Below the pieces are notes generated by a model. The model had not been told where the DNA came from and did no database searches. It saw only the letters and a list, made by a program, of their open reading frames with translations. From Chroococcus sp. CMT-3BRIN-NPC107 (GTDB lineage: Bacteria; Cyanobacteriota; Cyanobacteriia; Cyanobacteriales; Chroococcidiopsidaceae), in assembly GCA_019359635.1 (NCBI GenBank), contig JAHHGY010000029.1:1-48144 (forward strand): a DNA stretch of 48,144 nucleotides, given 5' to 3'. The position numbers and the translations under genes were made by a program. Positions within the stretch are counted from its first letter, which is position 1. Each line of letters opens with the position of its first letter. Positions 16,879 through 27,827 of the stretch are shown here, in pieces.

Positions 16879-16902
16879 GGGCGCACTTTATAAAGTGCGC
16901 CC
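16879..16902. repeat. Perfect 24-base palindrome after dps
   Basis: GGGCGCACTTTA is followed directly by its exact reverse complement TAAAGTGCGCCC. There is no U-run after it, so it is not a typical terminator. Its ends GGGCGCA/TGCGCCC are the same as in the palindrome at 4702, which suggests a dispersed REP-like element. Confidence 0.6.
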
Positions 16903-16945
16903 TGCCGCTACCAAATAGAAATTTGCCTAAATAAATTTAGGAGAA

Positions 16946-16990
16946 CGATCGCACTACGGGTATTTAACGAGAGTGCGATCGCTCTTTTTT
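16946..16990 (+). terminator. Rho-independent terminator after dps
   Basis: CGATCGCACT (16946-16955) pairs with AGTGCGATCG (16972-16981) around a 16-base loop, and the right arm is followed by CTCTTTTTT. The stem includes a HIP1 sequence on its right side. Confidence 0.85.
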
Positions 16991-17341
16991 AGTTGCGCTG
17001 CAAAATATACGGGACGAAATGCTCCTCCCTAGTTTTTTAGGTCATTTATTCAAGACTTTTTATACTAAATATTTATCCTCCAAAACCATCTATAATCGGG
17101 CAAATAATGATGTTTATCTATCTCTAACCGTTGCAGATGGTCAAAACGCGAAAAATTCATACGTATAAAGCGACAGTAGTATGTTGGCCAAGAAACGGCG
17201 GAAGTTAAACTACCGCTTAATCAAGTAAATAGAGGTTCTAACTATACTTTTTTAGAAAAATGATAAATAAATAGCAACGAGAATTACAATAGACGCTTAG
17301 AATAGTCAGGATTTGCCTATTCGTAATCCGAATTAACTACT
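16991..17341. other. Intergenic region upstream of carB
   Basis: About 350 bases between the dps terminator and carB. A 23-codon frame starting at ATG 17135 has no recognisable product and is not called. No riboswitch, repeat or clear promoter could be defined. The carB promoter presumably lies in the AT-rich last 150 bases. Confidence 0.4.
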
Positions 17342-20300
17342 ATGCCCCGTCGTGACGACCTCCATAAAATTTTACTGCTTGGCTCTGGACCAATCGTGAT
17401 TGGACAAGCTTGTGAGTTTGACTATTCCGGGACTCAAGCTTGTAAGGCATTACGAGAAGAAGGTTATGAGGTGGTACTTGTCAATTCCAATCCTGCCACC
17501 ATTATGACCGACCCGGAAACCGCCGATCGCACTTATATTGAGCCACTAACACCGGAATTAGTCGAAAATGTAATTGCAAAAGAACGTCCCGATGCTTTAT
17601 TGCCAACAATGGGCGGACAAACGGCTCTCAATATAGCTGTGTCTTTGGCAAAAAGTGGCGCGTTGGAAAAGTACGAAGTAGAGTTAATCGGCGCAAAATT
17701 GCCAGCTATTGAAAAAGCTGAAGACCGCCAGTTATTTAAAGAAGCAATGGATCGCATTGGGGTAGCAATGTGTCCTTGCGGTACAGCTTCAACGGTAGAA
17801 GAATCAAAAGCCGTAGCTCGTACTATTGGTTCTTATCCCTTAATTATTCGTCCAGCCTTCACAATGGGTGGTAGTGGTGGTGGGATTGCCTACAACCAAG
17901 AAGAATTTGAAGAAATGGCGCAAGTAGGGATTGATGCAAGTCCTGTTTCGCAAATTTTGATTGATAAGTCTTTGCTTGGTTGGAAAGAGTACGAACTAGA
18001 AGTAATGCGCGATTTAGCCGATAACGTTGTGATTATCTGCTCAATTGAAAACCTCGACCCGATGGGCATTCATACCGGAGACTCGATAACGGTTGCTCCG
18101 GCGCAAACCCTTACAGATAAAGAGTATCAGCGCTTGCGCGATGCGGCAATTAAAATTATCCGCGAAATTGGCGTAGAAACGGGCGGCTCTAACATTCAAT
18201 TTGCAATTAACCCAGTTAATGGCGACATGATTGTCATTGAAATGAACCCCCGCGTCTCTCGTTCTTCGGCGCTGGCTTCTAAAGCTACAGGCTTTCCCAT
18301 TGCTAAGTTTGCGGCAAAGTTGGCGGTAGGCTATACCTTAGACGAAATTAGTAACGATATTACTAAAAAAACTCCCGCATCTTTTGAACCAACTATTGAC
18401 TATGTAGTTACAAAAATTCCCCGGTTTGCTTTTGAAAAATTCCCCGGTTCTGAACCCGTCCTAACTACGCAAATGAAGTCCGTAGGGGAAGCAATGGCTA
18501 TTGGACGCACCTTTAACGAGTCTTTTCAAAAAGCTTTGCGGAGTTTGGAAACCGGACGCGCTGGTTGGGGTTGCGATATTAAAGAAAAATTGCCTAGTGG
18601 GGAGCATATTCGCCCACAATTGCGGACTCCTAACCCAGAGCGGATTTTTGCGGTGCGTCAAGCAATGCTTTTAGGAATGTCTGTACAAGAAATTTACGAA
18701 CTAACAGGTATCGATCCTTGGTTTTTGGACAAGATGCAGATTTTGATTGAAACGGAGAAGTTTATTAAAAAAACACCGTTAAATCAATTGACTAAGGAGC
18801 AAATGTATAATGTCAAACGAGAAGGATTTAGCGATCGCCAAATAGCTTTTGCCACCAAAACCACTGAAGACGAAGTTAGAATCTATCGCAAGCAGCTAGG
18901 CGTTATTCCCGTTTATAAAACTGTAGATACTTGCGCCGCCGAATTTGAAGCTTTTACTCCTTATTATTACTCCACCTACGAAGAAGAATCGGAAATTAGA
19001 CCTTCAGATAGGCAAAAAGTAATGATTTTAGGCGGAGGTCCTAACCGTATAGGACAAGGAATTGAGTTTGATTACTGTTGTTGTCATGCTAGTTACGCCC
19101 TCAAAGCGGCGGGATTTGAAACAATTATGGTCAATTCCAATCCCGAAACTGTATCAACAGATTACGATACCAGCGATCGCTTATATTTTGAGCCACTCAC
19201 TAAAGAAGATGTACTAAATGTCATTGAAGCAGAGAACCCGATCGGAATAATTGTCCAATTTGGCGGTCAGACACCATTAAAACTGGCGATACCATTGCAA
19301 AGATATTTAGCTGCAAATGCTGACACCTTATCTAAAACTAAAATTTGGGGAACTTCCCCCGACTCTATCGATACTGCCGAAGATCGGGAACGGTTTGAGA
19401 AGATTCTTAACAAGCTAAATATTGCTCAACCACCCAATGGAATCGCCCGTAATTATGATGATGCTTTAATTGTTGCTGGAAAAATTGGTTATCCAGTAGT
19501 TGTACGTCCTAGCTACGTTTTGGGAGGACGCGCCATGGAAATTGTTTACTCAGACGCAGACTTAGAGCGCTACATGGTTTACGCGGTACAAGTAGAACCC
19601 GACCATCCGATTTTAATCGATAAGTTCTTAGAAAATGCCATAGAAGTAGATGTAGATGCGATCGCAGACCATACAGGAAAAGTTGTAATTGGCGGCATTA
19701 TGGAACATATCGAACAAGCAGGAATCCATTCTGGCGATTCGGCTTGTTCTTTACCAGCAATTTCTTTACCTACGGCGGTTTTAGACAAAATTCGTACCTG
19801 GACAACGCAATTAGCTAAAGCCTTAAATGTCATCGGGTTAATGAATATTCAGTTTGCTGTTGTCAACGCCCACAGCTACAACCCCCAAGTTTATATTATT
19901 GAGGCAAATCCCCGCGCTTCTCGGACTGTACCGTTTGTTTCAAAAACTACCGGCGTACCTTTAGCAAAACTCGCTTCTTTAATCATGTCGGGTAAAACCT
20001 TAGAATCACTTAACTTTACAACGGAACCTATCCCTACCCATATTGCCGTTAAAGAAGCTGTTTTACCCTTTAATAAGTTTCCGGGGACAGATACAATTTT
20101 AGGCCCAGAGATGCGCTCTACAGGGGAAGTAATGGGCATCGATAGCGACTTTGGTCGGGCTTTTGCTAAAGGCGAATTAGGCGCAGGACAGGTACTCCCA
20201 TTAAAAGGGACAGTTTTTGTCTCTATGAGCGATCGCGATAAAGTTTTAGTAGTACCCGTCATCAAAGAATTTATCGAGCTAGGCTTTCACGTTTTAGCTA

Positions 20301-20623
20301 CCGACGGAACACGCAAAGTTTTGCTAGAGCATGGGTTGAAGCAAGTTGAATTAGTGCTAAAACTCCATGAAGGTCGCCCCCACGTCTTGGATGCGATGAA
20401 AAACCACAACATTCAACTCGTGATTAATACTCCTTCTGGAGAAGAAGCTCAAACCGATGCGCGTTTAATTCGTCGCACCGCCATAACTTACAAAATCCCC
20501 ATGATTACAACCATTGCAGGTGCTAAAGCAACGGCGGCGGCGATTCGGTCTATGCAAAGTACACCTTTAGATGTCAAGGCATTACAAGATTACTTGCAAC
20601 CTATTATTGCGACGGGAGTCTAA
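17342..20623 (+). CDS. carB: Carbamoyl-phosphate synthase large subunit
   Basis: Makes carbamoyl phosphate from ammonia (delivered by CarA), bicarbonate and two ATP, feeding arginine and pyrimidine synthesis. The 1093 residues are full length. Two homologous halves are visible: the first begins [21 protein letters not shown] near residue 9, the second [20 protein letters not shown] near 559. Each carries an ATP-grasp domain ([31 protein letters not shown]). The last about 140 residues form the MGS-like regulatory domain ([18 protein letters not shown] onward). carA is not adjacent, as in many cyanobacteria. ATG start at 17342. A stem-loop follows the gene. Confidence 0.98.
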   Translation: MPRRDDLHKILLLGSGPIVIGQACEFDYSGTQACKALREEGYEVVLVNSNPATIMTDPETADRTYIEPLTPELVENVIAKERPDALLPTMGGQTALNIAVSLAKSGALEKYEVELIGAKLPAIEKAEDRQLFKEAMDRIGVAMCPCGTASTVEESKAVARTIGSYPLIIRPAFTMGGSGGGIAYNQEEFEEMAQVGIDASPVSQILIDKSLLGWKEYELEVMRDLADNVVIICSIENLDPMGIHTGDSITVAPAQTLTDKEYQRLRDAAIKIIREIGVETGGSNIQFAINPVNGDMIVIEMNPRVSRSSALASKATGFPIAKFAAKLAVGYTLDEISNDITKKTPASFEPTIDYVVTKIPRFAFEKFPGSEPVLTTQMKSVGEAMAIGRTFNESFQKALRSLETGRAGWGCDIKEKLPSGEHIRPQLRTPNPERIFAVRQAMLLGMSVQEIYELTGIDPWFLDKMQILIETEKFIKKTPLNQLTKEQMYNVKREGFSDRQIAFATKTTEDEVRIYRKQLGVIPVYKTVDTCAAEFEAFTPYYYSTYEEESEIRPSDRQKVMILGGGPNRIGQGIEFDYCCCHASYALKAAGFETIMVNSNPETVSTDYDTSDRLYFEPLTKEDVLNVIEAENPIGIIVQFGGQTPLKLAIPLQRYLAANADTLSKTKIWGTSPDSIDTAEDRERFEKILNKLNIAQPPNGIARNYDDALIVAGKIGYPVVVRPSYVLGGRAMEIVYSDADLERYMVYAVQVEPDHPILIDKFLENAIEVDVDAIADHTGKVVIGGIMEHIEQAGIHSGDSACSLPAISLPTAVLDKIRTWTTQLAKALNVIGLMNIQFAVVNAHSYNPQVYIIEANPRASRTVPFVSKTTGVPLAKLASLIMSGKTLESLNFTTEPIPTHIAVKEAVLPFNKFPGTDTILGPEMRSTGEVMGIDSDFGRAFAKGELGAGQVLPLKGTVFVSMSDRDKVLVVPVIKEFIELGFHVLATDGTRKVLLEHGLKQVELVLKLHEGRPHVLDAMKNHNIQLVINTPSGEEAQTDARLIRRTAITYKIPMITTIAGAKATAAAIRSMQSTPLDVKALQDYLQPIIATGV

Positions 20624-20646
20624 TTACTAAAAGGGTGAATTTAACC

Positions 20647-20671
20647 AGGGAGAAGCAACTCACTTCTCCCT
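20647..20671 (+). terminator. Stem-loop after carB
   Basis: AGGGAGAAG (20647-20655) and CTTCTCCCT (20663-20671) pair around a 7-base loop, 24 bases after the carB stop. The following TCTGG is only weakly U-rich, so termination strength is uncertain. Confidence 0.6.
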
Positions 20672-20937
20672 TCTGGCAAAACTTAAAAAAGAGTAGTCGT
20701 AAATCTTCATAAATGTTACAATTATTAATGTTACCAAATCAACATCCAGGCTAAACAAAAAAGTAACTTAATGTATAATTGACGCTCCCCCCTATTAGAG
20801 ATTTACTAAGCCCGTAAAAATTCCCTTGTAATTGGAGTTGACAATAAATCCTACTTATTGTAAGAAGGTTGTAAAAAACAATTATAAAGCGCTCCCGTTT
20901 TCCTGCCAAGCCCATTAATAATAAAAAAAGTAGCGTT
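20672..20937. promoter_or_regulatory. Leader/promoter region of the sigma factor gene
   Basis: Roughly 265 bases with no gene, upstream of the group 2 sigma gene. TATAAT at 20774-20779 is a good -10 candidate, without an obvious consensus -35 box 17 bases before it, which would fit a regulated or alternative-sigma promoter. If used, it gives a leader of about 155 bases. No further motif is claimed. Confidence 0.35.
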
Positions 20938-21897
20938 ATGAAGACCGCTCAGACTGCCACCGACCTAGTACGTACATATTTAAGAGAAATTGGTCGCGTA
21001 CCATTGCTCACCCACGAGCAGGAAATTTTATACGGAAAGCAAGTACAGCGTTCGAGCGCCTTACAAACGGTAAGAGAAGCGTTACTTGCTGAACATGGAC
21101 GAGAACCAACCCAAGAAGAATGGGCAAAAGCCAGCGATGTAGCAGATAGCGAAGAACTGACAAAAATCATCGCCGCCGGAGAACTTGCCAAGCGCAAGAT
21201 GGTAGAAGCTAATTTGCGTTTAGTGGTATCGGTTGCCAAAAAATATATTAAGCGCAACGTAGACTTACTAGATTTAATTCAAGAAGGCACTATTGGGATG
21301 CAGCGCGGGGTAGAAAAATTTGATCCTACTAAAGGCTACAGGTTCTCAACCTACGCTTACTGGTGGATTCGCCAAGCAATAACTCGCGCGATCGCCGAAA
21401 AAGGGCGAACCATTCGTTTACCGATTCACATTACCGAAAAACTCAACAAAATTAAAAAAGCTCAACGCCAGCTTTCTCAGAAACTAGGACGCGCACCTAC
21501 GGCGGGAGAATTGGCAACGGAACTGGAACTAACTACTAAACAAGTTAGAGAGTATTTAGAACGAGCGCGTTTGCCATTGTCTTTAGATTTGCGCGTGGGA
21601 GACAACCAAGATACCGAACTTGGAGAACTGCTTGAAGATACAGGTGCCTCTCCAGAGGAGTTTGTGATGCAATCTTCTTTGGCTACAGACTTAGACTTAT
21701 TAATGGCAGATTTGACACCCCAGCAAAGAGAAGTATTAATCTTGCGTTTTGGATTAGCCGACGGACAAGCGCTAACTTTAGCTAAAATAGGCGATCGCTT
21801 AAATATTAGTCGCGAACGAGTTAGACAAATTGAGCGCGAAGCACTAACCAAACTCCGCAAACGTAAAGCAGATATGGATCAATACTTAGCAAGCTAA
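20938..21897 (+). CDS. RNA polymerase sigma factor, RpoD-like group 2
   Basis: Sigma-70 family factor of 319 residues without the long acidic N-terminal region 1.1 of the principal sigma. Region 1.2 begins [21 protein letters not shown]; regions 2.1-2.4 contain [33 protein letters not shown] and [17 protein letters not shown]; region 3 contains [13 protein letters not shown]; region 4 has [15 protein letters not shown] and the helix-turn-helix [20 protein letters not shown]. This is the architecture of cyanobacterial SigB/C/D/E-type factors used in stress, dark or nitrogen responses; the exact paralogue is not assigned. ATG at 20938. Confidence 0.95.
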   Translation: MKTAQTATDLVRTYLREIGRVPLLTHEQEILYGKQVQRSSALQTVREALLAEHGREPTQEEWAKASDVADSEELTKIIAAGELAKRKMVEANLRLVVSVAKKYIKRNVDLLDLIQEGTIGMQRGVEKFDPTKGYRFSTYAYWWIRQAITRAIAEKGRTIRLPIHITEKLNKIKKAQRQLSQKLGRAPTAGELATELELTTKQVREYLERARLPLSLDLRVGDNQDTELGELLEDTGASPEEFVMQSSLATDLDLLMADLTPQQREVLILRFGLADGQALTLAKIGDRLNISRERVRQIEREALTKLRKRKADMDQYLAS

Positions 21898-22055
21898 AGC
21901 GCGAAACTACCCCAAAAAGAGTTCGGTTTCATCGACTTCAACTCCAAGCGCCCCTTGTTACATTAGTTACACAATAAACAAATCTTACAGTCTAAACGAC
22001 GGCAACCGCAGCACGAAATTAAGCTAAGGGAGCAAAAACCAAATGGAGGTATCAA

Positions 22056-22388
22056 GTGAGCAAATCACCCAATCAAGTCTCGGAGTTTTTTAACGGCGAA
22101 TCAGAAAATAGCAATTTGCTATGGCACTACGTCCAATCTCTGAGTCCAGAAACTATTACTCAATTATCTAAACCTACTTCTGGCGAAGTGTTTCAAGTGA
22201 TGGAGCGTAATATTGTTGGGCTGTTAGGCGGCTTACCCTCCGAACATTTTGACGTTACTATTAGCACTAATCGGGAAAATTTAGGTAGACTTTTAGCTTC
22301 AGCAATGATTAGCGGCTATTTTTTACGTAACGCCGAACAACGAATGACTTTTGACAAAGCCTTGCAAGGTTCGGAAATTATTGAATAG
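22056..22388 (+). CDS. DUF760 domain protein
   Basis: 110-residue soluble protein of the DUF760 family, found in cyanobacteria and plastids. Typical stretches are LLWHYVQSLSPETITQLSKP, VFQVMERNIVGLLGGLPSEHF and NLGRLLASAMISGYFLRNAEQR. No enzymatic motif is seen and the function is not established to my knowledge. The GTG start at 22056 is supported by GGAGG about 8 bases upstream (22044-22048). A strong terminator follows at once, so it is probably monocistronic. Confidence 0.85.
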   Translation: MSKSPNQVSEFFNGESENSNLLWHYVQSLSPETITQLSKPTSGEVFQVMERNIVGLLGGLPSEHFDVTISTNRENLGRLLASAMISGYFLRNAEQRMTFDKALQGSEIIE

Positions 22389-22421
22389 AACTTGCAAATT
22401 TTAATTTTTAATATTCTTCAA

Positions 22422-22456
22422 CAAGGGCAAACTAAAATTTGTTTGCCCTTGTTTTT
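22422..22456 (+). terminator. Rho-independent terminator after DUF760 gene
   Basis: CAAGGGCAAAC (22422-22432) pairs perfectly with GTTTGCCCTTG (22441-22451) around an 8-base loop, followed by TTTTT. It ends 8 bases before the mutT start. Confidence 0.92.
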
Positions 22457-22463
22457 ATAATTT

Positions 22464-22856
22464 ATGACTGAAAAAATTATTGGTGTGGGTATAATTTGGA
22501 ATAAACAAGGGCAGATTTTGATCGATCGCCGCCGCCAAGATGGTATACTCGGAGGCCTTTGGGAATTTCCTGGAGGTAAAATTGAACAAGGCGAAACGGT
22601 AGAAGATTGTATCAAAAGAGAAATTTGGGAAGAACTAGGAATTGCAATTAAAGTTGGTCAGCATTTAATCACAATTTCTCACACTTATTCTCACCTGCAC
22701 GTTACTTTAATCGTTCATCACTGCCAATATACAGACGGGATACCGCAACCAATAGAATGCGATGAAATTTGTTGGGTGACCCTAGAGGAGATAGATAAGT
22801 TTTCGTTTCCCGAAGCAAATTTTCAAATTATTGCTGCTTTGCGTCAAGTAGGATAA
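22464..22856 (+). CDS. mutT: 8-oxo-dGTP diphosphatase MutT (Nudix)
   Basis: Nudix hydrolase of 130 residues. The box GX5EX7REUXEEXGU is read as [24 protein letters not shown] starting near residue 36. The N-terminal [18 protein letters not shown] and the short, single-domain length are those of MutT, which removes oxidised dGTP from the nucleotide pool. The C-terminal [19 protein letters not shown] is also usual. It begins 8 bases after a terminator and overlaps the tail of sasA on the other strand by 13 bases. Confidence 0.9.
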   Translation: MTEKIIGVGIIWNKQGQILIDRRRQDGILGGLWEFPGGKIEQGETVEDCIKREIWEELGIAIKVGQHLITISHTYSHLHVTLIVHHCQYTDGIPQPIECDEICWVTLEEIDKFSFPEANFQIIAALRQVG

Positions 22857-24025
22857 ATGGGAACTGTAAAGTGAAAACAACTTCCCCCTGTAGGTGGCGA
22901 ATCTACCCAAATTTGCCCGTAGTGAGCGTGAATAATTCGCTGACACAAAGATAGCCCAATTCCATAGCCCTCATGGATTTTATCTCGTTTTAGGCGCACG
23001 CGCTCCTCAAAAATGCGATCGCAATCTGCTGGCGGAATCCCAGGACCAGTATCGCAAATGCTAACTTGAGCTTTTTGACTGGTACGATGTAGTACCGATA
23101 AACGAATATTGCCATTTTCTGGCGTGTACTTAATTGCATTATCTAATAAGTTGCTTAATACCTGCCGCAGCCTTTCACTATCAGCATAAACGTAAGGCAA
23201 ATCGCTAGGCAAATCGGTTTCTAAAGTCTGCAACTTAGCTGAGGCGCGATCGCACTGATGACTTAAAACTTCTTGACACAAAGCATTTATATCTAATTTA
23301 GCAGGTTCAATATGCAATTGAGCGCTCGTACCGCGAGCTACCTGCAATAGACCCAAAATCATGCGATCGATATTTTTGGCTTGACTGCGGGCTTGTCTAA
23401 ACAAATGGGCGGCTAATTCTGGCTTGAGACGAGAAACTTTATTTGCTTGAGGAACTAAATTGGCTTCTAAAGTTTCAAGGGCGATCGATACCGCCGTCAA
23501 CGGATTACGCAAATCGTGAGCCAACATGGCAATTACTCGATCTTTAAACTGTAACTGCTCAGTAAGTTTTTCTTGTTCCCGCTTTAAACGGAAAATTTCG
23601 TCAGTAAGTTTTATCAGTTCAGCAGAATCACTCACAGAACGAATCGGTGATGGGGCTAAGTTGATATTATAGTCTTGGTCTAAAATTTGGGGAAGTTGTT
23701 CTACTCTTAGGTACGCTTCTACTGATTGCTGCCAGCGAAACCACCAATTTTTTATCTGCGCGTCAAGATTGCTACCCGATAAAACTTGCTGAGGTGAGGG
23801 GTGAATTTTGACTAAAGCTGGAGTTGCTACCAGTTTAAAATGTTCTACCAAATAAGGCTGCTCGCTGACATTAATAATTTGCAACTGGAACGGGTAATCG
23901 GCTTGTAGCTGTTTGAAATAATGGCGAATTTCTGATACTTGACTTCGCGCGCTCGGACGTTCGTCAACAAACAGTAACAGTTGAAGCGGTGATTCGGAGT
24001 AGGTTGGTTGCGGCGAAACCTGCAT
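22844..24025 (-). CDS. sasA: Adaptive-response sensory kinase SasA
   Basis: Output kinase of the cyanobacterial circadian clock. SasA binds KaiC through an N-terminal KaiB-like thioredoxin-fold domain and phosphorylates the regulator RpaA. From the ATG at 24025 the KaiB-like domain covers about residues 12-95 ([44 protein letters not shown]). A coiled linker leads to the DHp helix with the phosphoacceptor His in [20 protein letters not shown]. The ATPase domain has [23 protein letters not shown] and GYGIGLSLC. The frame continues to a GTG at 24043, six codons upstream, so the exact start is uncertain. No kai genes are in the window. Confidence 0.95.
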   Translation of the reverse strand: MQVSPQPTYSESPLQLLLFVDERPSARSQVSEIRHYFKQLQADYPFQLQIINVSEQPYLVEHFKLVATPALVKIHPSPQQVLSGSNLDAQIKNWWFRWQQSVEAYLRVEQLPQILDQDYNINLAPSPIRSVSDSAELIKLTDEIFRLKREQEKLTEQLQFKDRVIAMLAHDLRNPLTAVSIALETLEANLVPQANKVSRLKPELAAHLFRQARSQAKNIDRMILGLLQVARGTSAQLHIEPAKLDINALCQEVLSHQCDRASAKLQTLETDLPSDLPYVYADSERLRQVLSNLLDNAIKYTPENGNIRLSVLHRTSQKAQVSICDTGPGIPPADCDRIFEERVRLKRDKIHEGYGIGLSLCQRIIHAHYGQIWVDSPPTGGSCFHFTVPIYPT

Positions 24026-24243
24026 GCAAATTTTTTTCAGCACTGAAAACAGGCAACTTTTTGAGGGTGGCTAGAAATATAAACTAACAAATGTATTAGA
24101 TTTACTTCTTTAATAAATTTAATATCAATTTAAGATTTTGAACATGGGTATAGCTCGATAATTTGCCTTAATTTCCGCTCCTTCGGTTTTTTTAAGCGCC
24201 AACATCTACAGCGCTAAGGCTTTTGCCGCCATAGGAACCCTAG

Positions 24244-25296
24244 CTAAAATTCAGGAGTTTCACAGAAAACCTGGAGTAAATGGGCGCACTTAGAAATCGC
24301 CCCTAAATGGGCAATCTCAAAACCGTGAGTATTTTGGGTAGGAAATGCCAAACACGCAGCCCGAGCAACGTGACCTAATTTCATCGCAATAGAGCCATCG
24401 CTGCCGAAGCCACTAATTGCCGCTAGTTGTACGGGCATATTTAATTGTTTGGCAGCTTGACGCAACTGAGCGTTTAAGCCTTCGTCGTAAATGCCGTAAC
24501 CATCTTGAGCCAAAATTACTGGCGAAGATCCCGATTCAACGGGGTATTCGGGTGCTAAAGGGCATATTTCTAAGGCAATTAGCGCATCTAGCTTTTGTTG
24601 TCCGCTAAAATAAAGCGCTCCTACTGCGCCGACTTCTTCTTTAGCAGAAGCGACTAAATAAGTATCGTAGACTGGTTGCTTTAAGTTTTTTGCTAGAGCC
24701 AGCAAGATAGCTACAGAAGCTTTGTTATCTAAGGTGTAACTAGCAATGTAATCTTTTAATCGCATGGGGCGCTTGCGGTGTTTGCCCACTACTACGCGCG
24801 TTCCTGGGCGTATTCCAGCTAATTCTAATTCCTCTAGGGTACATTTAGTTTCAATCCAAGCATCTTCCCAACGTACAGCTTTATCTTCTTGCTGGGCTTT
24901 TTGGGGCGATTCGTGGGAGACGTGGCGCGAACCAAAGCTAAGAATGCCGCTAATGGTGGCATTATCTCCCAGTAAATCGACAACACCTTCTCCATAAACC
25001 CAAGGAAAAGCGCCACCTAACTTACGGGCAGATACTTTACCATCAGTTTCTATAGTTTTAACGATCGCACCTATTTCATCTTTATGAGCAGTAATGGCAA
25101 TAGAACCAGCTTCTCGTCCTGGGATTTTGGCAATAATATTATCTGCTTTGTCTTGCCAAACTTCTACACCAATTTCGGCAAAGCGGCGCAGCAATAACTG
25201 ATTTATTTGCGTTTCCACACCGCTCGGCGAATGGTGCATTACCAATTCTTCAATAGTCAAAAATAGCTCGTCGTAGTTCAAAAAATTATTGCTCAA
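24244..25296 (-). CDS. M42 family metallopeptidase
   Basis: Dinuclear-zinc aminopeptidase of the M42 family (glutamyl/deblocking aminopeptidase, sometimes misnamed endoglucanase), 350 residues. Seen are MHHSPSGVETQIN, the metal-ligand His-x-Asp in TAHKDEIGAIVK, the second ligand region LDNKASVAILLALA, catalytic Glu-Glu in SAKEEVGAVGA, ALEICPLAPEYP, and the C-terminal His ligand in FPTQNTHGFEIAHLG. Relatives form tetrahedral dodecamers that trim peptides in the cytoplasm. ATG at 25296; the gene starts 4 bases after the GDSL hydrolase stop, so the two are likely cotranscribed. Confidence 0.92.
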   Translation of the reverse strand: MSNNFLNYDELFLTIEELVMHHSPSGVETQINQLLLRRFAEIGVEVWQDKADNIIAKIPGREAGSIAITAHKDEIGAIVKTIETDGKVSARKLGGAFPWVYGEGVVDLLGDNATISGILSFGSRHVSHESPQKAQQEDKAVRWEDAWIETKCTLEELELAGIRPGTRVVVGKHRKRPMRLKDYIASYTLDNKASVAILLALAKNLKQPVYDTYLVASAKEEVGAVGALYFSGQQKLDALIALEICPLAPEYPVESGSSPVILAQDGYGIYDEGLNAQLRQAAKQLNMPVQLAAISGFGSDGSIAMKLGHVARAACLAFPTQNTHGFEIAHLGAISKCAHLLQVFCETPEF

Positions 25297-25300
25297 AGGA

Positions 25301-26236
25301 CTAACGGGTGATATTTGTTTTTTGATGTTTGCGTTTAGCTATTATTCCTGCACCCAAGGCGCTAATCGCTAGTATTCCAAGTCTGCTACTAGGTTCGGGA
25401 ATTGGTTGAGAATCTAATCGATTTAAAGCTAAGTCGCCAATTAGTTCGTGGGCTGCTGTTGTGGGATGCAAATTGTCCCAAAATAAGTATTGGTCTGGGT
25501 TTTGACAACTAGGATCGGTTAAGCAAGCATTAGTTACATTTTTAAACCCAAATAATTCGGGAGTAGCGATCGCATTTGTAAATAATGAATTTGCATCAAG
25601 ATCGTAAATATTGATGTCATAACTTACGCTCAAACTATTAAGCTCTGTGTCTAAACTCAAATTATGAGCATCGGTGAGCGTAGTAAGGCTGCTAGAAGAA
25701 GCACTATTATTGGTGGCGGGAAGCTGCCCTAAGTCTGGTAAATTAACTACTAAAAAATTGTCTGCTCCATAATCTGCAAGGGTAGCGATAGAACTTGCCA
25801 AATTACCAACAGGCACGCTAGGGTCAGTAACTCCTGCACCAAGATAGTCATTGGAACCCGCCCAAACTACATAAAGCGCGTCAGGATCGGCAAAAGAATT
25901 CGTGGCTTGAAAATTAGTAATTTGCTGCTCAAGTCCAATCAAACCAGGGATAGATGTATTATCGTTGCCTGTAGTTGCACCGCCAAAAGCATAATTTGTT
26001 GTAGTTGCGCCTACGTCTTCTGCCAAATATTCTATCCACAAAAGATCGTTAGAGGCACGTCCCTCGCTATAAAACCGACTAGGAGGAAGCAAACCACCTG
26101 TTGCCCTAAACAAATTGCCCGTATCGGACAAGCTATCACCAAAAACGTAAATATTTGTAAAACTAGCGGCAAAGGCTCGTAACGGAAACAAGCAAGATAG
26201 CAAAACAATACCCGTAGCCAAAAATTGCTTTTGCAT
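25301..26236 (-). CDS. SGNH/GDSL hydrolase with PEP-CTERM anchor
   Basis: Secreted esterase/lipase-like protein of 311 residues. An N-terminal signal peptide (about 1-24, ending AFAAS) is followed by block I FGDSLSDTGN with nucleophile Ser35, block III AGSNDY (Gly and Asn of the oxyanion hole) and block V DNLHPTTAAH with the catalytic Asp and His. The C-terminus has PIPEPSS, a hydrophobic helix and a KRKHQK tail: a PEP-CTERM sorting signal recognised by exosortase, pointing to an extracellular or envelope location. The substrate is unknown. It lies immediately upstream of the M42 peptidase on the same strand. Confidence 0.92.
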   Translation of the reverse strand: MQKQFLATGIVLLSCLFPLRAFAASFTNIYVFGDSLSDTGNLFRATGGLLPPSRFYSEGRASNDLLWIEYLAEDVGATTTNYAFGGATTGNDNTSIPGLIGLEQQITNFQATNSFADPDALYVVWAGSNDYLGAGVTDPSVPVGNLASSIATLADYGADNFLVVNLPDLGQLPATNNSASSSSLTTLTDAHNLSLDTELNSLSVSYDINIYDLDANSLFTNAIATPELFGFKNVTNACLTDPSCQNPDQYLFWDNLHPTTAAHELIGDLALNRLDSQPIPEPSSRLGILAISALGAGIIAKRKHQKTNITR

Positions 26237-26366
26237 GAGGAAGAATGTCCTAAATTTGCCTAGTATGTTTACCGTTCTAACTTAGAATAGGCGCTGATTA
26301 ATCGCAATTACCAGTAATAATACTTAAGCTTGTTCAACTATACCAAGTCTAAGCATTTCATCTTTG

Positions 26367-27677
26367 CTATTGCGGTGATGGTTCGGTTGTTTCTGGCGTA
26401 CTGTTATCTTGATTAATTTGCAAGACTTCTTTTGCCGATAAGCCCTCTGTAGCGTTGCCAAAATACCATAAAACCGCCGCAGCTTCGGCACGGGTGACAG
26501 GTTTTTTGGGTTGAAATAGAGTTGTGTAGCCAAAAGCGCGGCGAATGTTCGACCTGTCGCTATTTTGAAAGTCGGCGAAAATTGCCCGTAAGGCTTTGGG
26601 GTCAATTTTTGCTACATCTTGGAAGCCCCAACTATCTTTTATAGCATCTACAGAAGCGTTAGGGAGGGCTTGGCGGGTATCTAAAGGAACTTTCCATAGA
26701 ATCAATTGTTCGCGGGTTAAAGGCGCATTAGGGCGAAATAAAACGGCGCTGCTATCTCCAGACAAAGAACTAGGAATTAAACCAGCATCGGCTAATCCTT
26801 GAATTGCGGCAAAATCTGGGTCGCTTGGAGAAACATCTTGAAAGGTTTTTTGGCTATCTTTGGCAGCTTCCCGAATCTGCAACTCAGGACGGCTACTATT
26901 GATTTGATTGTTGGCAGCAAATAACAAACGGGCGTATTCGCGGCGCGTAATAGTTTTTGCTGGGTAAAACTGGGAATTAGAGCTAGTTTTATTAGCGGTA
27001 GTTGGGAACGACAATACACCCAACGCTGCCAAGTCTTCAATGTGCGATCGCAATTGTTGCGGTGCTTTATCGATATCTGTAAATACTTGGGTTGTAGTTG
27101 TACTAGGCTTCGGTGCAAGGTTTAATTGTGGTACAGGACCAACAAAGTTTTCGTCGCCAGCTTGAGGCGCTGATGCTACCGTTGAATCTGGAGTAGCTTG
27201 AGAATCTCCACTCCGGACATACTCAATCGTAAATTCTGTCGTCGCCCCTGGGGTTGAATCTTGAATTGCTAAGGTTGCTTGCACGTTGTCTTTACGAGCG
27301 ATTAGAGTGTTGCCAGACTGATTATCGATTTGCCAATTTTGAGCTTGCAACTGGTTTTGATAAAAGCTTTGAACGGCGATCGCAGTATCGGCACTAACCC
27401 AGGTAGTTAATATAGCCAGTGTATTTGCTACTGGCGTTGGCGGTACAACCCGTTGCAATTGAGCGTTGGGGTAAATGGGAAAATCCGCAGGTAAACCAGA
27501 GTTTGTTAGATTGCGATTGCCTTGTTGGTTTTCGGTCGCCGACAACCGAGGTTCGGCGCTGAGGATTTGCTCTAAATTGTTGCCTGTAGGACTATTTGCA
27601 CAGGCGCTCAATGTCAGCATTAATAAACTAATGGCAGTAAGTCGGTGCAACACGGCAAGTAAAAAAGAAACTATCAA
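26367..27677 (-). CDS. SLH-domain lipoprotein
   Basis: 436-residue envelope protein. Residues 1-26 are a lipoprotein signal with lipobox LSAC (Cys26), so the N-terminus is lipidated. Residues 60-170 form a domain with YPNAQLQRVVPPTP and a region on its own in PEP-like surface proteins. Three S-layer homology repeats follow: VFTDIDKAPQQLRSHIEDLA...ITRREYARLLF; TFQDVSPSDPDFAAIQGLAD...PLTREQLILW; and GFQDVAKIDPKALRAIFADF...PVTRAEAAAVLWYFG. SLH domains bind pyruvylated wall polymers or peptidoglycan. The C-terminus is polar (STPETTEPSPQ). A role in outer-layer anchoring is inferred. Confidence 0.9.
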   Translation of the reverse strand: MIVSFLLAVLHRLTAISLLMLTLSACANSPTGNNLEQILSAEPRLSATENQQGNRNLTNSGLPADFPIYPNAQLQRVVPPTPVANTLAILTTWVSADTAIAVQSFYQNQLQAQNWQIDNQSGNTLIARKDNVQATLAIQDSTPGATTEFTIEYVRSGDSQATPDSTVASAPQAGDENFVGPVPQLNLAPKPSTTTTQVFTDIDKAPQQLRSHIEDLAALGVLSFPTTANKTSSNSQFYPAKTITRREYARLLFAANNQINSSRPELQIREAAKDSQKTFQDVSPSDPDFAAIQGLADAGLIPSSLSGDSSAVLFRPNAPLTREQLILWKVPLDTRQALPNASVDAIKDSWGFQDVAKIDPKALRAIFADFQNSDRSNIRRAFGYTTLFQPKKPVTRAEAAAVLWYFGNATEGLSAKEVLQINQDNSTPETTEPSPQ

Positions 27678-27827
27678 TTTCTACGCTAACGCAGATACAA
27701 CGCCGTTCTATAAATAAGAAAATAAGTTTGGGCTAAGTAGTAATAATCTTTAAGTTATGTCTGGGCGATCGCTACTATTTTCTACAATAAGACTGTAAAG
27801 ATTTTTTCACAGGTAGCAGCCCCAAAA

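Noticed and set aside
17135..17206. 23-codon frame MVKTRKIHTYKATVV... before carB
   Set aside because: Too short to judge and not recognised; may be chance.
26324..26605. 93-codon frame inside the 3' end of the SLH lipoprotein gene
   Set aside because: Same strand but another frame of a well-supported gene; the SLH frame carries the conserved motifs.
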